DNA of 40,500 nt from Cryptomeria japonica (taxonomy: Eukaryota; Streptophyta; Pinopsida; Cupressales; Cupressaceae), in NCBI RefSeq assembly GCF_030272615.1, contig NC_081405.1, forward strand, positions 474,830,008 through 474,870,507, given 5' to 3'. Positions 10,592 to 20,970 of the stretch are shown here, piece after piece. How positions within the stretch are numbered: position 1 is the stretch's first letter; every line of letters begins with the position of its first letter. The notes below the pieces were generated by a model. That model was given only the letters and a program-made list of their open reading frames with translations, had not been told where the DNA came from and searched no databases. Both the position numbers and the translations under genes were made by a program.

Positions 10592-12648
10592 ACTAACCAT
10601 CTAACCCTCTAACTATGTTTTGGAGTGCTTTCAAGTTGATTTTGCAGGTCAAAAACCCAAAAACAGGGCCGTGCAGGGTATTCTGGGCACTTCTGCGCCT
10701 GTGTCCTGCATCTTGCGCCTGTGTCCTGCATCTTGTGCTTGTGTAGGCAACATTCTGCACTTGTGTCAGACATCTTGCACCTGTGTCATGAGTTCTGCGC
10801 TTGTGTAAAGTCCAGAACAGAGGTGAAAAATGCAGTGTTTACTTGAAATTTTTGGTGTTTTTGCATTTTGTTTTCTGTGCTTTGGATTTTGGTACTAATT
10901 ATTTGTGCAGAATCTTGGCATACGCATGGAAAAGACTATAAATCAAACTACTAACATGTCTTATGCAGAATCGATGGTTAAAGACAACAAATCAAACCTC
11001 TAACTTGGGTTTTGCAGGTTGCCTTGGAGAAACAACCAAACTGTGTGTTTGAGATTTTTAATTAGGCACTTAGTGATTTACAAATAGGTGGGAATAAACA
11101 TTTGTTTGCTCTGATTGTTAAGTGTGACATTGGAGTAGGAGAGTATGCTCTCATCCTTCTTAGGGTGATCAGAAATCCAGATCTTCAATACCATGCTTGT
11201 GTGTTGAGTGTGTGTCACATTTAGAGGGCCTGCCTTCCCGACCACTTTGCTTTAGCAAGCAAGTGATAATCGTGAGAAGGGAACGACCCAAAGTGAGTAT
11301 GGCTAGAATTCCTTGGCATTCTAACTCACTATAAAAAAATACCCGATGAGCGAAAGCTTTGAAGGAAGTATTACATGGGAATTGCAGTTACTTGGGAAGT
11401 GATGACCCTTGGACTCTTTCTCATATGAACATCTAAGTAGGGCCTTTTGGTCTAAATCGTGCTTGCACGACTAAATTTGTTGGTATCTTGATGGGCTTAA
11501 TGTCTCAATCATGATTGTGTGACATCAAGGAGTAACGCTTAACAGAAATCCTTACTAAACACCTTGTTTTTAGAGGCCAAAAACCCTTCTAGTTGCTTGA
11601 GAAGGACAAATTCAGAAGAGATACTAAGTTTGCCATGGGGAGATTTCCATGGGGACTGATGCTTGGCTGCCCTGAGAAGTGAGTGTCGTGGAGGGGAGCC
11701 CGTGGGGTCAAGCATCTATGTATTCTCCTTGAATCTCATAATGAGTCTACCTCTCAAGTACCTAATGTCTTTGCCTACCATAAGAAATGTGGAAATGAGC
11801 ATGATTGTCTTGAGTCTATGTTAAAACATCTTGTCTTCTTTGCTTGTCAAAAGTTGAATTGTATCTCATTTCAAAAGCAAAACAAATTGATCCAACATAA
11901 GATTAAACACAAGAGACATTCATCCAACAAAGGTTTAACAAAGTTTAAAACTCATCTTCAAACATGGTTGTCAAATATTGTTCAAGATCTTGTCTCAAGA
12001 AGCATGTCACTTACATTTAGGTTCATCCTAGGTTGCATTTTGCAAAAGTCATTGTCAAGTACCAAGGTTAGGTTTCACCTAAGTCATACTCCTTTGCATA
12101 TCAATAAGGGTCATCCATTTGCATATGTCCTCTTGCATTAAAGTCATACCATTGTCATACATTGCTTACCCTAGGTCTCTCCATTAAGTTTAGGTCATTA
12201 TCATATCATATTAGGGTTATTTGCATAGTGATTGTTCCTTTGCATATAGTCTCAAAAATTAGGTTTGGTCATACTTGAGTAATCCAAATCTTTGAATAAA
12301 CCCTAAGTCATTGTTAAGAAGTCTAGACCTTATCAAACCTTTGTCTTTTTGTCATCAATATCATTTGGTCAAACCTAGCTTAGTATCCAAGCATATAGGG
12401 GAGACATTGTCATCTTGTCCTTTGTCACTTGAGTCCTTTTGTCCTTTGAGGTCTAGATATCATTCCAATTTCCTAAGGGTCCCTCTCTTAGATTTGCATT
12501 CATAAGTTTGTCAAAATCTTGAAAAATAACCAAAAACATAGGTTGCATTCTTGCCATAGATTGCATTTTCATCTATTTAGTTTGCATTTAGTTGCATATC
12601 ATATATTATCCTTGAAAAATTTCAAAAATATTGCATTTGCATAGTGAC
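10592..12648 (+). other. Element B 5' leader, no supported gene
   Basis: This 2-kb leader includes a six-unit 20-bp array (10694-10808) and a pair of similar segments each starting GCAGAATC (from about 10909 and 10967) and each containing an AATCAAAC...CTAAC block. The open frame at 11683-12141 lacks an ATG at its stated start and has no recognisable domain, so I do not call it. Stretches such as TTTTGCAGG (about 11012) resemble splice acceptors but nothing confirms an intron. Confidence 0.5.
10694..10808 (+). repeat. Six-unit ~20-bp array, core TGCGCYTGTGT
   Basis: Units begin at 10694, 10714, 10734, 10756, 10776 and 10796, spaced 20, 20, 22, 20 and 20 bases. Cores are TGCGCCTGTGTC or one to two base variants. 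Related cores reappear at 18829-18916, at the other end of the same element, where they form an inverted repeat. Confidence 0.85.
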
Positions 12649-15375
12649 ATGTCTATTGAAACAAGGTTCCAAGCACCAATGATGCAACAAAGTTTGACAT
12701 ATCAACCGACAATGCAATCACAATTCTATCCAACCCAACAACAAGGCAATATTGATCAAACATTTTATGATGAAACAAGTCTCCAAATACAAAAACTAGA
12801 GGAGAAGCTAGCTCAAGAAAATGAGATTTTGGAACAAAGAGTGAAAAACATTGTGAAGAATAGATCACAAATGTCCAAAATGTTTCAAAAATTTCCAGGT
12901 CGAAATCCAAATATCGAGCCAATTGATGTAAGATCTCTTATTGAACGATCAGACATACCAGCTCTTCTCTCCCAAATAGAGATGATGAAATAATTTCAAG
13001 AAAAGAGACAACATCAATTTCAACATTATGTGCCTTCACAACAAGAACAAGAAGGTGTTTACTATCAATCAGATTTTCAACCAATACAACCAATGGTCCA
13101 ATTTCAACAATATGTCCAACTGACTATCAAGTATCAACAACAAACTCAATGGACAACTCAGTATCAACAACAACAACCAAACATTCAAAAACAAAGGTTG
13201 CAGCACACACCAACCCAAGTTTCAAACATGTCAGAACAATTGAACCAAGTCCAACATCAGAACATGACATCAGATCATAACCAAATTATTTCCAAACAAG
13301 TTCAAATTCCAGATACAACCATGTCAAAACCTCAAAAGAAAGGTGGCTTTATTGCAATGCTCTTAAGGAAATTACCAAGTGAGTTCTTTGAGGAAGATCA
13401 AGATAATACACTTATGTCTAGCAATGCCTCATCTCCCCACAAGCAAATTGACTCTCCAGTGGCATCTATTCCTACACCTTTAGAAGTTTCGCAGGAACCT
13501 TCCATATTGTCCTCATCAAACAATACACCCAAGGATGAAATTTTCCAAGAGCTATCCATAATTGATTGCCAAGATAATCCAATTCATGATGCACATCCTT
13601 GTCATGTTTCAGAAATACAAGACCCAATGCCACTATGCACTTTATTGCCATTACCTGTTTTAGAGGACCCCATTCGAAGTCCCTCTTCCTCATGTTCAAG
13701 CATTGATTCCTTGTTAGAATCCATCACAAATGTTCAAAGTGCATCCCCTTCATGCCAAAGCATTGATACCTTGCCAAAATCCCCCATGCATATCCAAAGT
13801 CTAACCCCATGTCAAGAGGATAATTTAGAGCATGAAGAAACATGTCTTAAAATAGATCAAGATCAAGATCCTGAAACCTTATCATCCCATCCAATTGTTG
13901 ACCAAGATCTCATCTTCCCAGACACTCACGATGATTCCCCTATTCTTGTCCATCCTATCCAAAGTCCTATTGACACTCCATTCCCCGAGGAAGATCAAGA
14001 TATCTCAATCCATCAAATCCCAAATGATACCCTTCCATTTCATGAAAAAAATGTCCTTTCAAATCCCATTGACATTCCACTTCCTGAGAAAGATCAAGAT
14101 ATCCTTTCCATCCTTTATGATGATCCCATTGAAAGTCAAGAGAAAAGCACCTTTAAAGAGGATTCCAATGATCTTCCTCCTTGTCAAGATCAAATTATTC
14201 CTTCAGATCCTCCACAAGATCCACTTGTTCCTCCATCTCCTTGTCTTAATGCTCCATATACACTCCAAGATCATATTTCTTGTTATGATCCCCTTATTTC
14301 TCCCTTTCCATCTCTTGAAGAGCCTATCATTGAACTATGTCCACTACATGATCCTAATCGCCAACATGATCCTAATCCACCTCATGATTCTAACGTGTCA
14401 GTGCAAGATGTTCATGAACCCTCGACATGCATAATGGGTTCTTCCACTTTGGTCCAATCTGATCCACTTCAAGAGCTCATTATTTCTCTCATATTATTTC
14501 CACCTCATAATGGACTCGCGTCTTCTTCCCAAAGCAAAGAGTATCCTATTAGTCAAAATATTGATAAAGGCAAAGGGGTAGACCTTCATAAGAAAGAATC
14601 CCTTCATGTTAAAGAATATACTAATGGTCATGGCTACAAAGCTCACACTCAAGGCGTTGGTATCCCTTCAAAGTCAAAATCCAAATGTCCACCTTCCCCA
14701 TCATCGCTTCCATCCATTCTAGGTCCCTATATCCCTCCATCTCTTATGCAACATTAGCAAAGGCACACATCTTGGAGAACCTTCCATCCATCTCACATGC
14801 CTCCATATCATTCCCATCCACACCGACATTCATTCCCTCTTCCAAGCAATTTGGATGCCAAGCATAAAAGTCGTAAGTCTAGAAATCCACATGTATTCAA
14901 GGATCAACATGTCCAATATAATCGACATGTCAAAACAAAGAACAATATGATCTATAAAGAAAAAGAAATATCCAAAAGGCCACAGAGGCCCATTGAGCAA
15001 AATAAAGCAAATTCAAAATATATATGGGTTCCTAAATCCCTTGTGCAAGCAATGCACTCCAAGGAACCACAAAAGCATGAAAAATCAAAAACCATGTGGA
15101 TTCCTAAGCGGCTCCTTGAAGCGCAAAAGCCTAAAGAGACATCCAACTTGGCATCCAAAATTGCTATTCCTCCATCCAAACCGTCCAAGTCTATTCCTCC
15201 ATCCATTTTGGGCCCTTATGTCCCAAAATCTAAAGTTGTTCCTTCATCAAAATCTCAATATCCAAATTACATCTTTCCTCCATCAGTCCATCACCCCTCA
15301 AGGTGTGTGCCAATGTCGATCTTGCCTTCATTTCCATCCATTGAAGCCCAATTCTTCCAATACCCTATCCATTAG
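12649..15375 (+). pseudogene. Element B sense frame: Gln- and Pro/Ser-rich protein of unknown function
   Basis: A single frame of 909 codons runs from ATG 12649 to the TAG at 15373. It is broken only by TAA 12991-12993 and TAG 14755-14757, each one C-to-T change from CAA or CAG. The first ~110 residues include a likely coiled coil (QIQKLEEKLAQENEILEQRV). Residues about 115-225 are Gln-rich. A short conserved-looking patch, GGFIAMLLRKLPSEFFEED, lies near 13345-13400. The middle is acidic and Pro/Ser/Asp-rich with repeated SPSCQSIDTL-type units. The C-terminal part is basic, with paired motifs WVPKSLVQA/WIPKRLLEA and SILGPYIP/SILGPYVP. I do not recognise a family. Position and strand fit a gag-like or accessory protein, but no knuckle or capsid domain is visible. 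Confidence 0.7.
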
Positions 15376-16834
15376 CCAATGCATATTTTCCATCCTTCGA
15401 TCCCTTTGATCCAATCCTTTGCATAAATCCTTGCCTTAGTTTCATCTTATTTTCCATGTCCTTATCCTACCAATGTTTTTGAGCATACTTTTAAAGGTCA
15501 TCATCCATTTTTTTCAAGGCTACTATCCAAACAAAAAGACGCTTGAGTCCTTCTTCCATCCCCTATCATGTGTCTATCTTCTATTGAAAAAGTCAAAATA
15601 CAAAAAAAAAAATTGAAAAAAAAAAGACGAGAAAAAAAAAAAGTGAAGCAAAAATAATTCGTCCACTGGTGAAAACCTGGCAAACAGGCACCTTGGGCAA
15701 GTACCGTGATGAAAACCTGGCAAATAGGTGTCATGCGTAATCTATGAACTTCTTGCACACCACACTTGGGGGCAGGTTTACTCCTTCATATCCTATTGCC
15801 CTTCATTATCCTATCATACCCCTGTCCTATTACCCTTCCTTGTCCTATCATCCCTCATGTCTAGTTTCCCTTTCCACCTTTGATCTTGACAAGGCTAAGG
15901 ATCATCATGAACATCATGTATCTTGTTTACAGCTTTTAGTCCATCATAGCTTTTGGTCTTTATCCATTTGCTTATTACAACTTTTCATCCATATTCCCTG
16001 GCTTATTGCAACTTTCTACCATTATCCCTTAGCCAATCCCGACCTTCAGTCCATGTCCCTTATCCATTCTTAGTTTTGCTTATCCTATCCATATCTTATC
16101 ACTATCCATACACTCTTTCTGTCCCTTGATCTTGATCTGACATAAAGACGCAAAATTTAAACATGGTTTCAAAAACCTCTTGACATGTCCCTCATGCCAT
16201 GTTCCTGCTTTACATTGTCATATCCAGTCTCTTGTCCCATCACACCATAGCCCTTGGAAATTGCATCCGTATTGTCTCCATGACAAAAGGCCTTTGTCTT
16301 CCCTCTATCCACCATCATTTCAGCAAGCCTATTTATTCACCTGTCATATTCCTTGCCTTGCTAGACACTGGGGGCAAAGTCATTAAAAACTAAAAACAAA
16401 AAAATTTAAAAATGTCCTGAAAAAATCTCAAAAAAATTGGAAAATGTCCTGAGATAAAATCATAAAAAAAAAATCATAAAATGTCCTGAAAAAAATCTCA
16501 AAAAAAAAAAATCGAATAATGTCCTGAAAAAAATATCTAAAAATCAAAAAAATGAAAATCCATAAAAATCATAAAAAGTCCTGAAAAAAAAAATGAACAC
16601 AAAAAAATTAAAAAAACTCGAAAAGCATTTTGCAATAAATAACCCCTCTATGCATAGACAGATCGCTAAGTATACATCCAACGACTCGCAATCCAATGAT
16701 GTGCTTTAATGAAATCATGCGTTAACAGATGAACTTTTTTCAATCAAAACCAAACATTCAACCTGATCAAAATTGTCATCTCAATCGAATATCAGTATCC
16801 AAATCATTTGTCCTTGTTCCTATTATCATGGGTC
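15376..16834 (+). other. Element B noncoding middle, A-rich tracts and short repeats
   Basis: No gene is supported. Features are a pair of direct repeats GAAAACCTGGCAAAYAGG at 15671 and 15711, poly-A tracts at 15600-15655, pyrimidine-rich CCTATC/CCCTT stretches at 15770-16130, and an A-rich array with five TGTCCTGA or AGTCCTGA cores (16413-16590). Two CTGGGGGCA-like purine blocks (about 15765 and 16367) resemble polypurine tracts but are not next to an LTR. Open frames at 15744-16393 are pyrimidine-rich readings without domains. Confidence 0.5.
16411..16595 (+). repeat. A-rich array with TGTCCTGAAAAAA cores
   Basis: Cores lie near 16413, 16445, 16482, 16520 and 16577, separated by long A runs with CATAAAA and ATCTCAAAAA. 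Spacing is irregular (about 32-57 bases), suggesting slippage between A runs. Confidence 0.75.
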
Positions 16835-18652
16835 TTATACAGGGTGTGGTATACTCGAAACCAGACTATGTCCTGTCTTAGACGGGGTACCACATTTCCT
16901 AAAACCAGACAGCATGATCGTCCTATCAGCACTTTCAACTTTTGACAATGACCTCCGAGAGCGTGACCTGCTCTCTGTCCTCGATCGTGCCCGATATGAA
17001 GGCACTCTCTGCTCTGGTGGAACAACACCCTCATATAGTGTCCTCCAATACAGTCTCTCCTCTCTAGTCTCTACCAGCATCTGTGCCATCTCCCTTGCAC
17101 TGGCATCCCTAATCGACCCAATGAACTCAGTGACTCTCTGTCCCTCTCACTGTGCCTGAGCTATGGCTATATCTCGAGCCTCTGTGAGTCTGGCTATCTC
17201 CGCTTTGAACTGCTCCTGCTCTCTCTCCAATGTCGCAATATAGTCCTGCTGACTCGCTATGGTAGCCCTGCACATCTCCACCTCCTCTGTCCTAGCTATC
17301 CCCGGCTCTAGAGGAATATCCTGCAATGTCTCCTAATCAGCTGAGTCTGGCTCATCATCGTCCTCCCCACCATCATCTCCATCCCCATCATCATCATCCC
17401 CCTCATCCTCATCCTCATCCTCATCCTCCTCCTCATCCTCATCATCTCCCTCCTCTCCTGTGAGTGGGAAGTCCTCCTGTCTCCTCGGTACTGGAATATC
17501 TGGATCTGTCAATGGCACTAGCCGTCGTGGTGCAAACCATATCTCATACTCCTCTGTCGTCCCAGCATCTACCACATCTGACATCCAATCCCATTGTCTC
17601 TGCTGTAGCTGTGCAAAGTCGGCATATGCTATGTGTGGCTGAATCATACTCCCCCACTGACTCGTCTCTCTATGAGATCGGGCAAAGCATGCAGTCCTCC
17701 TAGGTACATCCTGTGTCTCTCCAAACTGTCGTCTGACCCTCTCTGGCAGGTACAACTCAATCACTCTCTGGCGATTCACTGGTCGCCCAATCAGGTACCT
17801 CTCCTGTCTGCAGTATGGTAGCTCATCATGATCATCTGACCATCTGGGGCAATCTTGATATGGCCTCCATATGAACTCTCTCAGTCTATCCAGCTCATGT
17901 CACCAGTACAATATATATCCAAACGGACCCTGTCTCAGTGCTCCACCATAGCTATACGCATATGGTCGGTGTGGTACAATCTATCTCTCTGTAATCGGTC
18001 GACATATGGAAATATGCTCGAATGCCCATACCTGAAGCAATGTGACTCCACAGCTCAAAGTCTACACTCCCTGGTATGCTATCTGATGCAGCTAAAAATA
18101 TAGCATAGCTAGTACACATGGTCCCCACGCATACACTGTCCCCTCTGTCACCATCCGCTCTAGTACTCTTCCCCAGCCAATAGGGAATCCATGTCCTCGT
18201 CTATCCCCTGCTAGAAGACATGCTATCACAACTGCTATCACCACATATCGTCGGTCATACTCGGCAGCCATGCTCTCCCAGCCGATCTCCCTCTCGACAA
18301 TGTCCAGATCGTCTGTGTTGCACTCAAATAGACTGCACAAGGTGTCTCTACCTGTCACTGGGTCATACTCTATCATCTCCCCATGTATCGGAATGCGGAG
18401 GATGCGCCATACATCCTCTAGAGTCCCTGTCGCCTCGCCAGTCGCCAAATGGAATGAGGAAGTCTCTGAATGCCATCGCTCTGCCAATGCGGTAAGCAAT
18501 CCTGTGTTTGCCCTAATCTCGGGCATGTATGTGATATAATATATCCCCAGTCCTGCTAATGTGTCTCTCTTTGTGCTCCTGAGTCTATGTCATAGCATGA
18601 AACAGTCTGGTTGATTCTCCCGTGTGATCAACGGATACTGTCAACTCTGCAT
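16835..18652 (-). pseudogene. Antisense plant mobile domain (PMD, MAIN-like) protein in element B
   Basis: Read on the minus strand from ATG 18652 to TAA 16835, one frame of 606 codons shows the PMD hallmarks in order: TRENQPDCFML then HRLR (~18-35), LTALAERW...FHL..GEATGTLEDV (~55-85), LLQVWAFEH...RP (~205-220), and the C-terminal VIELYLPERVRRQFG (~295-310). After this come a run of ~40 mostly acidic residues (17340-17460), a predicted coiled coil (~17090-17300) and an Arg/Ser patch. Eight stops interrupt it (18641, 18590, 18092, 18062, 17981, 17900, 17333, 17147): four TAG and four TGA, no TAA, no frameshift. PMD proteins in Arabidopsis (MAIN, MAIL1) act in silencing and genome stability, and the domain is also common in transposons. 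Whether this copy was captured from a host gene or is a native extra frame is open. Confidence 0.85.
17345..17460 (+). repeat. TCA/TCC trinucleotide-type tract coding the acidic run
   Basis: Imperfect TCATCC, TCCTCA and CATCATC units on the plus strand correspond to the Asp/Glu-rich segment of the antisense PMD protein. Confidence 0.7.
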
Positions 18653-19436
18653 CACAATCGAGACATCTTTTTGTCAGTTTTAGGGTTTGCTCCTACGGGT
18701 TGCATTTCCTCATTTTCATGTCCAATCAGGGTGTTTTTCATCTAATCTGACCTATCCTACCCTTATCCCCCTTTTTTCTGATCATTTGCATGTCATTTTG
18801 ACCAAAACTAGGGTTTTCAGTGCACAATTGCGCTTGTGTCAGAGAACCTGCGCCTATGTCAGGTAACTTGCGCTTGTGTCTTCCTCCACAAGCGCAGAAC
18901 ACCTGACACAAGCGCAGAAGTCATCTTTTTCATCCCCCGTGGGCCCCGCAATGTCCCGCAAATGCGTCAAATTCATCAAATTGAAAACATGGGTTTTTGA
19001 GATCCATACCACTGCTCCTGCGTCGTTCAGTCGTCTGAATGTGTGTACAAGTTCTCCAAGGTGATCCGCCATTGTAATGTTCGCCATCTTTCTGCAAGTG
19101 TCCTTGTCTAGAGCAACAAATCCTCCTCTTTAGCTAGTGCAAATGAGCAATTTTCACCCTCTTGGTCCCATTTATAGCTCTTTGTCATTGCATATATGGA
19201 CGTGCATCCTCTCCATCTTATGTTGGTCGCGGTCTTGTGCACCTTCCATTGCTTGTCCATCATGCATCCGATCTCCGATTGTCAGTCCGTTCGATCCTAT
19301 CATTTTTATCGATCAATTGGCCTCTTTTCCGCATGTTTCCGGCCAATTCCTCGAGGGGGCATGCATATGTCATTATCGTTGTCTAGGGCATTTTAGTCAT
19401 TGTTCTTTGAAACAACGCTTAAAATCGCATTGTCTC
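18653..19436 (+). other. Element B 3' noncoding region
   Basis: It lies between the PMD start codon and the polypurine tract. It holds the nested inverted repeat 18829-18916. A 77-codon minus-strand frame (19087-18854) happens to share the PMD frame, but many stops separate the two and it has no recognised domain, so I leave it uncalled. As the region upstream of the antisense frame, it is where an antisense promoter would have to lie. None is obvious. Confidence 0.5.
18829..18916. repeat. Nested inverted repeat built from TGCGCTTGTGT units
   Basis: Outer arms TGCGCTTGTGTCAG (18829-18842) and CTGACACAAGCGCA (18903-18916) pair over 14 bp. Inner arms TGCGCTTGTG (18869-18878) and CACAAGCGCA (18887-18896) pair over 10 bp with an 8-base loop. 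A third direct core (TGCGCCTATGTC, 18849) lies between. The cores match the array at 10694-10808. Confidence 0.88.
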
Positions 19437-19450
19437 AAAGAGGGGCAAAA
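19437..19450 (+). other. Polypurine tract of element B
   Basis: AAAGAGGGGCAAAA abuts the TGTAGACACC start of the 3' LTR, as required for plus-strand priming. Confidence 0.8.
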
Positions 19451-20970
19451 TGTAGACACCCAAAAATGGTCAACACTTGCGAAGTCATACTTTAACATTT
19501 GCGCATTGCCTCATTTTAGGTTTTTGCGTCGCATTAACATTTCTCCTATGTTACGCACTTGGTCTTTATCATTTGTGAACATCGAGTCATTCTTCTACAT
19601 TCTTCATTTGTCTCGCTTTTGAATTTGGTCTTGTCGACAACACTATCCAATCATGATTTTGATCGATTTTATCCTATCGCATCAATGTGCGTGCTAATTT
19701 GTTATCATTTTGGACATCGTCAATCCTAATTAGGGTTTTGTCCTCTTATCAATCTTATCATCAATCTTATCATTTTGGACATCGTCAATCCTAATTAGGG
19801 TTTTGTCCTCTTATCAATTTGTCATCAATCTTTATCATTATCAATCTTGTCATTTGCGATCGATTTGTCATTGATCGTGGTCATTTTCAATATTATCGTT
19901 TTGCAATCTATTTTGTCATCGATTCTTGTCCTCTTGTCAATCTTGTCATTTGGCGATCGATTTGTCTATCGATCATTGTCCTTCTCAATCGTGTCAATTT
20001 GGATCAATTTGTCATTGTTCCTCATCAATTGGTGCATTTATCAATCGAATCATTTTATCACATTGGTCATTTATCAATCCAAAATCAAATCGAATCGAGT
20101 CAATTATCTTTCAAGACCTAATTCATCTTCTAGGGTTTCGTGATTTAATCATTTAACCTTGTGTGTGTCATTTCTTCCTTTAGGATTAATAAATTGTTTA
20201 TTTATCCTAAGTCTTCTCATTACAATTAAATGTTCATTTAATTGGCTAATTATTCCTCTTTGTGAATTAATTAATAAATGACAAATTATTAATTAATTTA
20301 CCTAATTTGCATCAATTTTACCTAATTTCTAATTCTTAATTTCCTAATTTCTAATTTCCACCTATTTTCTAATTTCCTATTTTTTCCACCTAATTAACTT
20401 GTCTTTAGTGCTCCCTATTTTTGTGCTTCATGCGTCATACTTTTGACATAGCAAGATGTCATAAGCTTCTAGTCCTCTAACCATTGCATTGGAAATATGT
20501 CATAATTCATGACATAGAAGGTGTCATAACCTTCCTTTTCCACTCAATTGTACCATTTTCGAAATCAATTACCAAAATATCAATGTCATGCTAATCTTGT
20601 CTTTTCTCCAATTTCTCTATAAATTGGATGATCTTCATCAATCAAGGCTAATTAATAATTCTTATCAGACTATTGAACTTACGCTTCGAGTATTCTTGAA
20701 TGTCAATCTTGCTTTCATAATTAGGTGTATGCACTTGAAGGTGAGATCCACAACAAACCTATTTGGAGAAGAAAGAAGAACAATGGAGCCGCATGGAAGA
20801 AGCATCCAAATCGTCATCTGGTTTGCATGAATATTTGCTTTTGAATGCTTTGTTTTTATGTCTCTATTGAGTGTGCTTAGGATTAGATCATTGCAATGTG
20901 TGATTGAGCTAATAATGAATAATATGTCTTTTTATATATTGCTTTGATGATTCCTAATTCCGATGCTGCA
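19451..20970 (+). repeat. 3' LTR of element B
   Basis: It is nearly identical to 9049-10567, ending GATGCTGCA before the GCTAC target duplication. It repeats the 65-bp duplication (from about 19703) and the TATAAAT box at 20618. Confidence 0.92.

Larger units (their letters stand above)
9049..20970 (+). mobile_element. Element B: young pol-less LTR retrotransposon, 11.9 kb, nested in element A
   Basis: LTRs at 9049-10567 and 19451-20970 are 1519 and 1520 bp and differ at about 12 positions by eye. GCTAC flanks it at 9044-9048 and 20971-20975. A candidate primer site begins TGGTGAACCC at 10573. A polypurine tract (19437-19450) abuts the 3' LTR. The 8.9-kb interior holds a long sense frame of unknown function (12649-15375) and an antisense plant-mobile-domain frame (18652-16835). 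I found no gag, protease, RT or integrase. It is therefore non-autonomous, of the large retrotransposon derivative kind. The TGTAGACACC termini and an antisense extra frame recall Ty3/gypsy Tat/Athila-like elements, but superfamily cannot be proven without pol. Confidence 0.9.

Noticed and set aside
10909-11020. Intron ending at TTTTGCAGG in the leader of B
   Set aside because: Splice-acceptor-like strings are common in T-rich DNA, and no donor or frame continuity supports an intron.
11683-12141. 152-codon frame in the leader of B
   Set aside because: It starts at a GTG, shows no domain or composition typical of a protein, and lies in noncoding leader.
18854-19087. 77-codon minus-strand frame as N-terminal extension of the PMD gene
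   Set aside because: It shares the frame, but about 200 bases with many stops separate them, and the PMD landmarks begin only after 18652.
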